Assembly (NCBI RefSeq): GCF_040115645.1
Contig: NW_027096016.1
Location: forward strand, 682,001-746,000
Reading direction: 5' to 3'
Source of the DNA: Euwallacea fornicatus
Taxonomy: Eukaryota > Arthropoda > Insecta > Coleoptera > Curculionidae
Length of the DNA stretch: 64,000 nucleotides
Part shown: one piece after another, positions 11,245 to 25,865 of the stretch
Layout of the letters: every line of letters starts with the position of its first letter
How positions within the stretch are numbered: position 1 is the stretch's first letter
Notes under the pieces: model-generated
Told to the model about the DNA's origin: nothing
What the model saw: only the letters and a program-made list of their open reading frames with translations
Database searches by the model: none
Made by a program: the position numbers and the translations under genes

Positions 11245-13993
11245 TGTGCTCAAACACATAACTTTTGTGACTTTTCCAATTTTGAAGCTCGATAACTTTG
11301 GCAAATGTGGACCAAATTTGTTATCCAAAGTGTCAAATTAATCAGTTCGACGAGATCTTTAAAATGACACAACAATTCATGATTGCATCTTGTTGAATTT
11401 CCATGGAAAATAGTACTTTATGTGCTCAAACACACAACTTTTGTGACTTTTCCAATTTTGAAGCTCGATAACTTTGGCAAATGTGGACCAAATTTGTTAA
11501 ACAAAGTGTCAAATTAATCAGCTCGACGAGATTTTGAAGATGTCACAACACATCAGAATTGCATCTTGTTGAATTTCCAAGAAAAATAGTACTTTATGTG
11601 CTCAAACACACATATTTTGTTACTTTTCAAACTTTGAAGCTCGATAACTTTGGCAAATGTGGACCAAATTTGTTAACCAAAGTGTCAAATTAATCAGCTC
11701 GACGAGATCTTTAAAATGACACAACACACCATGATTACATCTTGTTGAACTTCCAAGAAAAATAGTACTTTATGTGCTCAAACACACATATTTTGTGACT
11801 TTTCAAACTTTGAAGCTCGATAACTTTGGCAAATGTGGACCAAATTTGTTAACCAAAGTGTCAAATTAATCAGCTCGACGAGATTTTGAATATGTCACAA
11901 CACATCATGATTGCATCTTGTTGAATTTCCAAAAAAAATAGTACTTTATGTGCTCAAACACATAACTTTTGTGACTTTTCCAATTTTGAAGCTCGATAAC
12001 TTTGGCAAATGTGGACCAAATTTGTTATCCAAAGTGTCAAATTAATCAGTTCGACGAGATCTTTAAAATGACACAACAATTCATGATTGCATCTTGTTGA
12101 ATTTCCATGGAAAATAGTACTTTATGTGCTCAAACACACAACTTTTGTGACTTTTCCAATTTTGAAGCTCGATAACTTTGGCAAATGTGGACCAAATTTG
12201 TTAAACAAAGTGTCAAATTAATCAGCTCGACGAGATTTTGAAGATGTCACAACACATCAGAATTGCATCTTGTTGAATTTCCAAGAAAAATAGTACTTTA
12301 TGTGCTCAAACACACATATTTTGTTACTTTTCAAATTTTGAAGCTCGATAACTTTGGCAAATGTGGTCCAAATTTGTTAACCAAAGTGTCAAATTAATCA
12401 GCTCGACGAGATCTTTAAAATGACACAACACACCATGATTACATCTTGTTGAACTTCCAAGAAAAATAGTACATTATGTGCTCAAACACATAACTTTTGT
12501 GACTTTTCAAACTTTGAAGCTCGATAGCTTCGGCAAATGAAGACCAAATTTGTTAAACAAAGTGTCAAATTAATCAGCTCGACGAGATTTTGAATATGTC
12601 ACAACACATCAGAATTGCATCTTGTTGAACTTCCAAGAAAAATAGTACTTTATGTGCTCAAGCACACAACTTTTGTGACTTTTCCAATTTTGAAGCTCGA
12701 TAACTTTGGCAAATGTGGACCAAATTTGTTAAACAAAGTGTCAAATTAATCAGCTCGACGAGATTTTGAAGATGTCACAACACATCAGAATTGCATCTTG
12801 TTGAACTTCCAAGAAAAATAGTACTTTATGTGCTCAAACACACATATTTTGTTACTTTTCAAACTTTGAAGCTCGATAACTTTGGCAAATGTGGACCAAA
12901 TTTGTTAACCAAAGTGTCAAATTAATCAGCTCGACGAGATCTTTAAAATGACACAACACACCATGATTACATCTTGTTGAACTTCCAAGAAAAATAGTAC
13001 ATTATGTGCTCAAACACATAACTTTTGTGACTTTTCAAACTTTGAAGCTCGATAGCTTCGGCAAATGAAGACCAAATTTGTTAAACAAAGTGTCAAATTA
13101 ATCAGCTCGACGAGATTTTGAATATGTCACAACACATCAGAATTGCATCTTGTTGAATTTCCAAGAAAAATAGTACTTTATGTGCTCAAACACACAACTT
13201 TTGTGACTTTTCAAACTTTGAAGCTCGATAACTTTGGCAAATGTGGACCAAATTTGTTAAACAAAGTGTCAAATTAATCAGCTCGACGAGATTTTGAAGA
13301 TGTCACAACACATCAGAATTGCATCTTGTTGAACTTCCAAGAAAAATAGTACTTTATGTGCTCAAACACACATATTTTGTTACTTTTCAAACTTTGAAGC
13401 TCGATAACTTTGGCAAATGTGGACCAAATTTGTTAACCAAAGTGTCAAATTAATCAGCTCGACGAAATCTTTAAAATGACACAACACATCATCATTGCAT
13501 CTTGTTGAACTTCCAAGAAAAATAGTACATTATGTGCTCAGACACACAACTTTTGTGACTTTTCAAATTTTGAAGCTCCATAGCTTCGGCAAATGAAGAC
13601 CAAATTTGTTAAACAAAGTGTCAAATTAATCAGCTCGACGAGATCTTTAAAATGACACAACACACCATGATTGCAACTTGTTGAATTTCCAAGAAAAATA
13701 GTACTTTATGTGCTCAAACACACAACTTTTGTGACTTTTCCAATTTTGAAGCTCGATAACTTTGGCAAATGTGGACCAAATTTGTTAAACAAAGTGTCAA
13801 ATTAATCAGCTCGACGAGATTTTGAAGATGTCACAACACATCAGAATTGCATCTTGTTGAACTTCCAAGAAAAATAGTACTTTATGTGCTCAAACACACA
13901 TATTTTGTTACTTTTCAAACTTTGAAGCTCGATAACTTTGGCAAATGTGGACCAAATTTGTTAACCAAAGTGTCAAATTAATCAGCTCGACGA
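11245..13993 (+). repeat. 20-monomer (3520 bp) duplication, copy 2 (partial)
   Basis: This is the second copy of the 7725 block. It retains the copy 1 private change GAAGCTCCATAGC, so the duplication happened after that mutation arose. The match stops near 13993, where the mutation-rich zone begins. Confidence 0.85.
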
Positions 13994-15489
13994 AATCTTT
14001 AAAATGACACAACACATCATCATTGCATCTTGTTGAACTTCCAAGAAAAATAGTACATTATGTGCTCAGACACACAACTTTTGTGACTTTTCAAATTTTG
14101 AAGCTCGATAGCTTCGGCAAATGACGACCAAATTTGTTAAACAAAGTGTCAAATTAATCAGCTCGACGAGATCTTTAAAATGACACAACACACCATGATT
14201 GCATCTTGTTGAATTTCCAAGAAAAATAGTACTTTATGTGCTCAAACACACAACTTTTGTGACTTTTCCAATTTTGAAGCTCGATAACTTTGGCAAATGT
14301 GGACCAAATTTGTTAAACAAAGTGTCAAATTAATCAGCTCGACGAGATTTTGAAGATGTCACAACACATCAGAATTGCATCTTGTTGAACTTCCAAGAAA
14401 AATAGTACTTTATGTGCTCAAACACACATATTTTGTTACATTTCAAACTTTGAAGCTCGATAACTTTGGCAAATGTGGACCAAATTTGTTAACCAAAGTG
14501 TCAAATTAATCAGCTCGACGAGATCTTTAAAATGACACAACACACCATGATTACATCTTGTTGATCTTCCAAGAAAAATAGTACATTATGTGCTCAAACA
14601 CATAACTTTTGTGACTTTTCAAACTTTGAAGCTCGATAGCTTCGGCAAATGAAGACCAAATTTGTTAAACAAAGTGTTAAATTAATCAGCTCGACGAGAT
14701 TTTGAAGATGTCACAACACATCAGAATTGCATCTTGTTGAACTTCCAAGAAAAATAGTACTTTATGTGCTCAAACACACATATTTTGTTACTTTTCAAAC
14801 TTTGAAGCTCGATAACTTTGGCAAATGTGGACCAAATTTGTTAACCAAAGTGTCAAATTAATCAGCTCGACGAGATCTTTAAAATGACACAACACATCAT
14901 CATTGCATCTTGTTGAACTTCCAAGAAAAATAGTACATTATGTGCTCAGACACACAACTTTTGTGACTTTTCAAACTTTGAAGCTCGATAGCTTCGGCAA
15001 ATGAAGACCAAATTTGTTAAACAAAGTGTCAAATTAATCAGCTCGACGAGATCTTTAAAATGACTCAACACACAATGATTACATCTTGTTGAACTTCCAA
15101 GAAAAATAGTACTTTATGTGCTCAAACAAACAACTTTTGTGACTTTTCAAATTTTGAAGCTGGATAGCTTCGGCAAATAAAGACCAAATTTGTTAAACAA
15201 AGTGTCAAATTAATCAGCTCGACGAGATCTTTAAAATGACACAAACACACCATGATTACATCTTGTTGAACTTCCAAGAAAAATAGTACTTTATGTGCTC
15301 AAACACACAACTTTTGTGACTTTTCAAACTTTGAAGCTCGATAACTTTGGCAAATGTGGACCAAATTTGTTAAACAAAGGGTCAAATTAATCAGCTCAAC
15401 GAGATCTTTAAAATGATACAACACATCATCATTGCATCTTGTTGAATTTCCAAGAAAAATAGTACTTTATGTGCTCAAACACACAACTT
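13994..15489 (+). repeat. Mosaic monomers rich in private variants
   Basis: These monomers follow no long HOR copy exactly and carry many changes I see nowhere else: GACGACC (14123), TTGTTACATTTC (14433), GTGTTAAATT (14674), TGACTCAACACACAATG (15061), GAAGCTGGATAGC (about 15156), an extra A in ACACAAACACACC (near 15244), AAAGGGTC (15376) and ATGATACAAC (15413). The zone separates the left domain from the duplication cascade. It also has the first CAAATAAAGACC variant (about 15173). Confidence 0.75.
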
Positions 15490-17073
15490 TTGTGACTTTT
15501 CCAATTTTGAAGCTCGATAACGTTGGCAAATGTGGACCAAATTTGTTAAACAAAGTGTCAAATTAATCAGCTCGACGAGATTTTGAAGATGTCACAACAC
15601 ATCAGAATTGCATCTTGTTGAATTTCCAAGAAAAATAGTACTTTATGTGCTCAAACACACAACTTTTGTGACTTTTCCAATTTTGAAGCTCGATAACTTT
15701 GGCAAATGTGGACCAAATTTGTTAACCAAAGTGTCAAATTAATCAGCTCGACGAGATCTTTAAAGTGACACAACACACCATGATTACATCTTGTTGAACT
15801 TCCAAGAAAAATAGTACATTATGTGCTCAAACACATAACTTTTGTGACTTTTCAAATTTTGAAGCTCGATAGCTTCGGCAAATGAAGACCAAATTTGTTA
15901 AACAAAGTGTCAAATTAATCAGCTCGACGAGATTTTGAAGATGTCACAACACATCAGAATTGCATCTTGTTGAACTTCCAAGAAAAATAGTACTTTATGT
16001 GCTCAAACACACATATTTTGTTACTTTTCAAACTTTGAAGCTCGATAACTTTGGCAAATGTGGACCAAATTTGTTAACCAAAGTGTCAAATTAATCAGCT
16101 CGACGAGATCTTTAAAATGACACAACACATCATCATTGCATCTTGTTGAACTTCCAAGAAAAATAGTACATTATGTGCTCAGACACACAACTTTTGTGAC
16201 TTTTCAAACTTTGAAGCTCGATAGCTTCGGCAAATGAAGAACAAATTTGTTAAACAAAGTGTCAAATTAATCAGCTCGACGAGATCTTTAAAATGACACA
16301 ACACACCATGATTACATCTTGTTGAACTTCCAAGAAAAATAGTACTTTATGTGCTCAAACACACATATTTTGTGACTTTTCAAACTTTGAAGCTCGATAA
16401 CTTTGGCAAATGTGGACCAAATTTGTTAACCAAAGTGTCAAATTAATCAGCTCGACGAGATCTTTAAAATGACACAACACACCATGATTGCATCTTGTTG
16501 AATTTCCAAGAAAAATAGTACTTTATGTGCTCAAACACACAACTTTTGTGACTTTTCCAATTTTGAAGCTCGATAACTTTGGCAAATGTGGACCAAATTT
16601 GTTAAACAAAGTGTCAAATTAATCAGCTCGACGAGATTTTGAAGATGTCACAACACATCAGAATTGCATCTTGTTGAACTTCCAAGAAAAATAGTACTTT
16701 ATGTGCTCAAACACACATATTTTGTTACTTTTCAAACTTTGAAGCTCGATAACTTTGGCAAATGTGGACCAAATTTGTTAACCAAAGTGTCAAATTAATC
16801 AGCTCGACGAGATCTTTAAAATGACACAACACACCATGATTACATCTTGTTGATCTTCCAAGAAAAATAGTACATTATGTGCTCAAACACATAACTTTTG
16901 TGACTTTTCAAACTTTGAAGCTCGATAGCTTCGGCAAATAAAGACCAAATTTGTTAACCAAAGTGTCAAATTAATCAGCTCGACGAGATCTTTAAAATGA
17001 CACAACACATCATCATTGCATCTTTTTGAACTTCCAAGAAAATTAGTACATTATGTGCTCAGACACACAACTT
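15490..17073 (+). repeat. 9-monomer (1584 bp) tandem duplication, copy 1
   Basis: Private variants recur at exactly +1584: ATAACGTTGG (CGTTGG at 15521 and 17105), TTAAAGTGAC (15761 and 17345), AAGAACAAAT (16237 and 17821) and CATCTTTTTG (17020 and 18604). Upstream of 15490 the similarity stops, since CATCTTGTTGAATTTCC is opposed to CATCTTTTTGAACTTCC. The copies are almost identical where I compared them. Confidence 0.9.
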
Positions 17074-18657
17074 TTGTGACTTTTCCAATTTTGAAGCTCG
17101 ATAACGTTGGCAAATGTGGACCAAATTTGTTAAACAAAGTGTCAAATTAATCAGCTCGACGAGATTTTGAAGATGTCACAACACATCAGAATTGCATCTT
17201 GTTGAATTTCCAAGAAAAATAGTACTTTATGTGCTCAAACACACAACTTTTGTGACTTTTCCAATTTTGAAGCTCGATAACTTTGGCAAATGTGGACCAA
17301 ATTTGTTAACCAAAGTGTCAAATTAATCAGCTCGACGAGATCTTTAAAGTGACACAACACACCATGATTACATCTTGTTGAACTTCCAAGAAAAATAGTA
17401 CATTATGTGCTCAAACACATAACTTTTGTGACTTTTCAAATTTTGAAGCTCGATAGCTTCGGCAAATGAAGACCAAATTTGTTAAACAAAGTGTCAAATT
17501 AATCAGCTCGACGAGATTTTGAAGATGTCACAACACATCAGAATTGCATCTTGTTGAACTTCCAAGAAAAATAGTACTTTATGTGCTCAAACACACATAT
17601 TTTGTTACTTTTCAAATTTTGAAGCTCGATAACTTTGGCAAATGTGGACCAAATTTGTTAACCAAAGTGTCAAATTAATCAGCTCGACGAGATCTTTAAA
17701 ATGACACAACACATCATCATTGCATCTTGTTGAACTTCCAAGAAAAATAGTACATTATGTGCTCAGACACACAACTTTTGTGACTTTTCAAACTTTGAAG
17801 CTCGATAGCTTCGGCAAATGAAGAACAAATTTGTTAAACAAAGTGTCAAATTAATCAGCTCGACGAGATCTTTAAAATGACACAACACACCATGATTACA
17901 TCTTGTTGAACTTCCAAGAAAAATAGTACTTTATGTGCTCAAACACACATATTTTGTGACTTTTCAAACTTTGAAGCTCGATAACTTTGGCAAATGTGGA
18001 CCAAATTTGTTAACCAAAGTGTCAAATTAATCAGCTCGACGAGATCTTTAAAATGACACAACACACCATGATTGCATCTTGTTGAATTTCCAAGAAAAAT
18101 AGTACTTTATGTGCTCAAACACACAACTTTTGTGACTTTTCCAATTTTGAAGCTCGATAACTTTGGCAAATGTGGACCAAATTTGTTAAACAAAGTGTCA
18201 AATTAATCAGCTCGACGAGATTTTGAAGATGTCACAACACATCAGAATTGCATCTTGTTGAACTTCCAAGAAAAATAGTACTTTATGTGCTCAAACACAC
18301 ATATTTTGTTACTTTTCAAACTTTGAAGCTCGATAACTTTGGCAAATGTGGACCAAATTTGTTAACCAAAGTGTCAAATTAATCAGCTCGACGAGATCTT
18401 TAAAATGACACAACACACCATGATTACATCTTGTTGATCTTCCAAGAAAAATAGTACATTATGTGCTCAAACACATAACTTTTGTGACTTTTCAAACTTT
18501 GAAGCTCGATAGCTTCGGCAAATAAAGACCAAATTTGTTAACCAAAGTGTCAAATTAATCAGCTCGACGAGATCTTTAAAATGACACAACACATCATCAT
18601 TGCATCTTTTTGAACTTCCAAGAAAATTAGTACATTATGTGCTCAGACACACAACTT
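17074..18657 (+). repeat. 9-monomer (1584 bp) tandem duplication, copy 2
   Basis: This directly abuts copy 1. The one difference I noted is TTCAAATTTTG near 17610 where copy 1 has TTCAAACTTTG. Near-identity indicates a recent event. The right part of this copy lies inside copy 1 of the 23-monomer duplication, which gives an order of events. Confidence 0.9.
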
Positions 18658-21600
18658 TTGTGACTTTTCAAACTTTGAAGCTCGATAGCTTCGGCAAATG
18701 AAGACCAAATTTGTTAAACAAAGTGTCAAATTAATCAGCTCGACGAGATCTTTAAAATGACACAACACACCATGATTACATCTTGTTGAACTTCCAAGAA
18801 AAATAGTACTTTATGTGCTCAAACACACATATTTTGTGACTTTTCAAACTCTGAAGCTCGATAACTTTGGCAAATGTGGACCAAATTTGTTACACAAAGT
18901 GTCAAAGTAATCACCTCAACGAGATTTTGAAGATGTCACAACACATCATGACTACATCTTGTTGAACTTCCAAGAAAAATAGTACTTTATGTGCTCAAAC
19001 ACACATATTTTGTGACTTTTCAAACTTTGAAGCTCGATAACTTTGGCAAATGTGGACCAAATTTGTTAACCAAAGTGTCAAATTAATCAGCTCGACGAGA
19101 TTTTTAAAATGACACAACACATCATGATTGCATCTTGTTGAACTTCCAAGAAAAATAGTACATTATGTGCTCAAACACACAACTTTTGTGACTTTTCAAA
19201 CTTTGAAGCTCGATAGCTTCGGCAAATAAAGACCAAATTTGTTAAACAAAGTGTCAAATTAATCAGCTCGATGAGATCTTTAAAATGACACAACACACCA
19301 TGATTACATCTTGTTGAACTTCCAAGAAAAGTAGTACTTTATGTGCTCAAACACACATATTTTGTGACTTTTCAAACTTTGAAGCTCGATAACTTTGGCA
19401 AATGTGGACCAAATTTGTTAACCAAAGTGTCAAATTAATCAGCTCGACGAGATCTTTAAAATGACACAACACACCATGATTACATCTTGTTGAACTTCCA
19501 AGAAAAATAGTACTTTATGTGCTCAAACACACATATTTTGTGACTTTTCAAACTTTGAAGCTCGATAACTTTGGCAAATGTGGACCAAATTTGTTAACCA
19601 AAGTGTCAAATTAATCAGCTCGACGAGATCTTTAAAATGACACAACACATCATGATTGCATCTTGTTGAACTTCCAAGAAAAATAGTACATTATGTGCTC
19701 AAACACACAACTTTTGTGACTTTTCAAACTTTGAAGCTCGATAGCTTCGGCAAATAAAGACCAAATTTGTTAAACAAAGTATCAAATTAATCAGCTCGAC
19801 GAGATCTTTAAAATGACACAACACACCATGATTACATCTTGTTGAACTTCCAAGAAAAATAGTACTTTATGTGCTCAAACACACATATTTTGTGACTTTT
19901 CAAACTTTGAAGCTCGATAACTTTGGCAAATGTGGACCAAATTTGTTAACCAAAGTGTCAAATTAATCAGCTCGACGAGATTTTGAATATGTCACAACAC
20001 ATCATGATTGCATCTTGTTGAATTTCCAAGAAAAATAGTACTTTATGTGCTCAAACACATAACTTTTGTGACTTTTCCAATTTTGAAGCTCGATAACTTT
20101 GGCAAATGTGGACCAAATTTGTTATCCAAAGTGTCAAATTAATCAGTTCGACGAGATCTTTAAAATGACACAACAATTCATGATTGCATCTTGTTGAATT
20201 TCCAAGAAAAATAGTACTTTATGTGCTCAAACACACAACTTTTGTGACTTTTCCAATTTTGAAGCTCGATAACTTTGGCAAATGTGGACCAAATTTGTTA
20301 AACAAAGTGTCAAATTAATCAGCTCGACAAGGTTATGAAGATGTCACAACACACCATGATTACATCTTGTTGAACTTCCAAGAAAAATAGTACTTTATGT
20401 GCTCAAACACACAACTTTTGTGACTTTTCAAACTTTGAAGCTCGATAACTTTGGCAAATGTGGACCAAATTTGTTACACAAAGTGTCAAAGTAATCACCT
20501 CAACGAGATTTTGAAGATGTCACAACACATCATGACTACATCTTGTTGAACTTCCAAGAAAAATAGTACTTTATGTGCTCAAACACACAACTTTTGTGAC
20601 TTTTCAAACTTTGAAGCTCGATAGCTTCGGCAAATGAAGACCAAATTTGTTAAACAAAGTGTCAAATTAATCAGCTCGACGAGATTTTTAAAATGACACA
20701 ACACATCATGATTGCATCTTGTTGAATTTCCAAAAAAAATAGTACTTTATGTGCTCAAACACATAACTTTTGTGACTTTTCCAATTTTGAAGCTCGATAA
20801 CTTTGGCAAATGTGGACCAAATTTGTTATCCAAAGTGTCAAATTAATCAGTTCGACGAGATCTTTAAAATGACACAACAATTCATGATTGCATCTTGTTG
20901 AATTTCCAAGGAAAATAGTACTTTATGTGCTCAAACACACAACTTTTGTGACTTTTCCAATTTTGAAGCTCGATAACTTTGGCAAATGTGGACCAAATTT
21001 GTTACACAAAGTGTCAAAGTAATCACCTCAACGAGATTTTGAAGATGTCACAACACATCATGACTACATCTTGTTGAACTTCCAAGAAAAATAGTACTTT
21101 ATGTGCTCAAACACACAACTTTTGTGACTTTTCAAACTTTGAAGCTCGATAGCTTCGGCAAATGAAGACCAAATTTGTTAAACAAAGTGTCAAATTAATC
21201 AGCTCGACGAGATTTTTAAAATGACACAACACACCATGATTACATCTTGTTGAACTTCCAAGAAAAATAGTACTTTATGTGCTCAAACACACATATTTTG
21301 TGACTTTTCAAACTCTGAAGCTCGATAACTTTGGCAAATGTGGACCAAATTTGTTAAACAAAGTGTCAAAGTAATCACCTCAACGAGATTTTGAAGATGT
21401 CACAACACATCATCATTGCATCTTGTTGAACTTCCAAGAAAAATAGTACATTATGTGCTCAAACACACAACTTTTGTGACTTTTCCAATTTTGAAGCTCG
21501 ATAACTTTGGCAAATGTGGACCAAATTTGTTAAACAAAGTGTCAAATTAATCAGCTCGACGAGATCTTTAAAATGACACAACACACCATGATTACATCTT

Positions 21601-21817
21601 GTTGAACTTCCAAGAAAAATAGTACTTTATGTGCTCAAACACACATATTTTGTGACTTTTCAAACTTTGAAGCTCGATAACTTTGGCAAATGTGGACCAA
21701 ATTTGTTAACCAAAGTGTCAAATTAATCAGCTCGACGAGATTTTGAATATGTCACAACACATCATGATTGCATCTTGTTGAATTTCCAAGAAAAATAGTA
21801 CTTTATGTGCTCAAACA
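17770..21817 (+). repeat. 23-monomer (4048 bp) tandem duplication, copy 1
   Basis: Markers recur at exactly +4048: AAGAACAAAT (17821 and 21869), CATCTTTTTG with AAAATTAGTAC (18604 and 22652), CTCGATGAGATC (19270 and 23318) and CCAAAAAAAATAG (20730 and 24778). The left edge is set by CTCAGACACAC versus CTCAAACACAC near 17766. Confidence 0.9.
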
Positions 21818-24800
21818 CACAACTTTTGTGACTTTTCAAACTTTGAAGCTCGATAGCTTCGGCAAATGAAGAACAAATTTGTTAAACAAAGTGTCAAATT
21901 AATCAGCTCGACGAGATCTTTAAAATGACACAACACACCATGATTACATCTTGTTGAACTTCCAAGAAAAATAGTACTTTATGTGCTCAAACACACATAT
22001 TTTGTGACTTTTCAAACTTTGAAGCTCGATAACTTTGGCAAATGTGGACCAAATTTGTTAACCAAAGTGTCAAATTAATCAGCTCGACGAGATCTTTAAA
22101 ATGACACAACACACCATGATTGCATCTTGTTGAATTTCCAAGAAAAATAGTACTTTATGTGCTCAAACACACAACTTTTGTGACTTTTCCAATTTTGAAG
22201 CTCGATAACTTTGGCAAATGTGGACCAAATTTGTTAAACAAAGTGTCAAATTAATCAGCTCGACGAGATTTTGAAGATGTCACAACACATCAGAATTGCA
22301 TCTTGTTGAACTTCCAAGAAAAATAGTACTTTATGTGCTCAAACACACATATTTTGTTACTTTTCAAACTTTGAAGCTCGATAACTTTGGCAAATGTGGA
22401 CCAAATTTGTTAACCAAAGTGTCAAATTAATCAGCTCGACGAGATCTTTAAAATGACACAACACACCATGATTACATCTTGTTGATCTTCCAAGAAAAAT
22501 AGTACATTATGTGCTCAAACACATAACTTTTGTGACTTTTCAAACTTTGAAGCTCGATAGCTTCGGCAAATAAAGACCAAATTTGTTAACCAAAGTGTCA
22601 AATTAATCAGCTCGACGAGATCTTTAAAATGACACAACACATCATCATTGCATCTTTTTGAACTTCCAAGAAAATTAGTACATTATGTGCTCAGACACAC
22701 AACTTTTGTGACTTTTCAAACTTTGAAGCTCGATAGCTTCGGCAAATGAAGACCAAATTTGTTAAACAAAGTGTCAAATTAATCAGCTCGACGAGATCTT
22801 TAAAATGACACAACACACCATGATTACATCTTGTTGAACTTCCAAGAAAAATAGTACTTTATGTGCTCAAACACACATATTTTGTGACTTTTCAAACTCT
22901 GAAGCTCGATAACTTTGGCAAATGTGGACCAAATTTGTTACACAAAGTGTCAAAGTAATCACCTCAACGAGATTTTGAAGATGTCACAACACATCATGAC
23001 TACATCTTGTTGAACTTCCAAGAAAAATAGTACTTTATGTGCTCAAACACACATATTTTGTGACTTTTCAAACTTTGAAGCTCGATAACTTTGGCAAATG
23101 TGGACCAAATTTGTTAACCAAAGTGTCAAATTAATCAGCTCGACGAGATTTTTAAAATGACACAACACATCATGATTGCATCTTGTTGAACTTCCAAGAA
23201 AAATAGTACATTATGTGCTCAAACACACAACTTTTGTGACTTTTCAAACTTTGAAGCTCGATAGCTTCGGCAAATAAAGACCAAATTTGTTAAACAAAGT
23301 GTCAAATTAATCAGCTCGATGAGATCTTTAAAATGACACAACACACCATGATTACATCTTGTTGAACTTCCAAGAAAAGTAGTACTTTATGTGCTCAAAC
23401 ACACATATTTTGTGACTTTTCAAACTTTGAAGCTCGATAACTTTGGCAAATGTGGACCAAATTTGTTAACCAAAGTGTCAAATTAATCAGCTCGACGAGA
23501 TCTTTAAAATGACACAACACACCATGATTACATCTTGTTGAACTTCCAAGAAAAATAGTACTTTATGTGCTCAAACACACATATTTTGTGACTTTTCAAA
23601 CTTTGAAGCTCGATAACTTTGGCAAATGTGGACCAAATTTGTTAACCAAAGTGTCAAATTAATCAGCTCGACGAGATCTTTAAAATGACACAACACATCA
23701 TGATTGCATCTTGTTGAACTTCCAAGAAAAATAGTACATTATGTGCTCAAACACACAACTTTTGTGACTTTTCAAACTTTGAAGCTCGATAGCTTCGGCA
23801 AATAAAGACCAAATTTGTTAAACAAAGTATCAAATTAATCAGCTCGACGAGATCTTTAAAATGACACAACACACCATGATTACATCTTGTTGAACTTCCA
23901 AGAAAAATAGTACTTTATGTGCTCAAACACACATATTTTGTGACTTTTCAAACTTTGAAGCTCGATAACTTTGGCAAATGTGGACCAAATTTGTTAACCA
24001 AAGTGTCAAATTAATCAGCTCGACGAGATTTTGAATATGTCACAACACATCATGATTGCATCTTGTTGAATTTCCAAGAAAAATAGTACTTTATGTGCTC
24101 AAACACATAACTTTTGTGACTTTTCCAATTTTGAAGCTCGATAACTTTGGCAAATGTGGACCAAATTTGTTATCCAAAGTGTCAAATTAATCAGTTCGAC
24201 GAGATCTTTAAAATGACACAACAATTCATGATTGCATCTTGTTGAATTTCCAAGAAAAATAGTACTTTATGTGCTCAAACACACAACTTTTGTGACTTTT
24301 CCAATTTTGAAGCTCGATAACTTTGGCAAATGTGGACCAAATTTGTTAAACAAAGTGTCAAATTAATCAGCTCGACAAGGTTATGAAGATGTCACAACAC
24401 ACCATGATTACATCTTGTTGAACTTCCAAGAAAAATAGTACTTTATGTGCTCAAACACACAACTTTTGTGACTTTTCAAACTTTGAAGCTCGATAACTTT
24501 GGCAAATGTGGACCAAATTTGTTACACAAAGTGTCAAAGTAATCACCTCAACGAGATTTTGAAGATGTCACAACACATCATGACTACATCTTGTTGAACT
24601 TCCAAGAAAAATAGTACTTTATGTGCTCAAACACACAACTTTTGTGACTTTTCAAACTTTGAAGCTCGATAGCTTCGGCAAATGAAGACCAAATTTGTTA
24701 AACAAAGTGTCAAATTAATCAGCTCGACGAGATTTTTAAAATGACACAACACATCATGATTGCATCTTGTTGAATTTCCAAAAAAAATAGTACTTTATGT

Positions 24801-25865
24801 GCTCAAACACATAACTTTTGTGACTTTTCCAATTTTGAAGCTCGATAACTTTGGCAAATGTGGACCAAATTTGTTATCCAAAGTGTCAAATTAATCAGTT
24901 CGACGAGATCTTTAAAATGACACAACAATTCATGATTGCATCTTGTTGAATTTCCAAGGAAAATAGTACTTTATGTGCTCAAACACACAACTTTTGTGAC
25001 TTTTCCAATTTTGAAGCTCGATAACTTTGGCAAATGTGGACCAAATTTGTTACACAAAGTGTCAAAGTAATCACCTCAACGAGATTTTGAAGATGTCACA
25101 ACACATCATGACTACATCTTGTTGAACTTCCAAGAAAAATAGTACTTTATGTGCTCAAACACACAACTTTTGTGACTTTTCAAACTTTGAAGCTCGATAG
25201 CTTCGGCAAATGAAGACCAAATTTGTTAAACAAAGTGTCAAATTAATCAGCTCGACGAGATTTTTAAAATGACACAACACACCATGATTACATCTTGTTG
25301 AACTTCCAAGAAAAATAGTACTTTATGTGCTCAAACACACATATTTTGTGACTTTTCAAACTCTGAAGCTCGATAACTTTGGCAAATGTGGACCAAATTT
25401 GTTAAACAAAGTGTCAAAGTAATCACCTCAACGAGATTTTGAAGATGTCACAACACATCATCATTGCATCTTGTTGAACTTCCAAGAAAAATAGTACATT
25501 ATGTGCTCAAACACACAACTTTTGTGACTTTTCCAATTTTGAAGCTCGATAACTTTGGCAAATGTGGACCAAATTTGTTAAACAAAGTGTCAAATTAATC
25601 AGCTCGACGAGATCTTTAAAATGACACAACACACCATGATTACATCTTGTTGAACTTCCAAGAAAAATAGTACTTTATGTGCTCAAACACACATATTTTG
25701 TGACTTTTCAAACTTTGAAGCTCGATAACTTTGGCAAATGTGGACCAAATTTGTTAACCAAAGTGTCAAATTAATCAGCTCGACGAGATTTTGAATATGT
25801 CACAACACATCATGATTGCATCTTGTTGAATTTCCAAGAAAAATAGTACTTTATGTGCTCAAACA
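21818..25865 (+). repeat. 23-monomer (4048 bp) tandem duplication, copy 2
   Basis: This immediately follows copy 1. The right edge is marked by CACACAAC in copy 1 against CACATAAC here. It contains the last TTGTTAC and CAGAATTGC monomer (about 22290-22360), carried in from the left by duplication. Confidence 0.9.

Noticed and set aside
20730..20740. A8 run (CCAAAAAAAATAG) as a retroelement tail or insertion scar
   Set aside because: It is a one-base variant (G to A) of CCAAGAAAAATAG in an otherwise normal monomer in phase, repeated in every HOR copy, with no inserted sequence.
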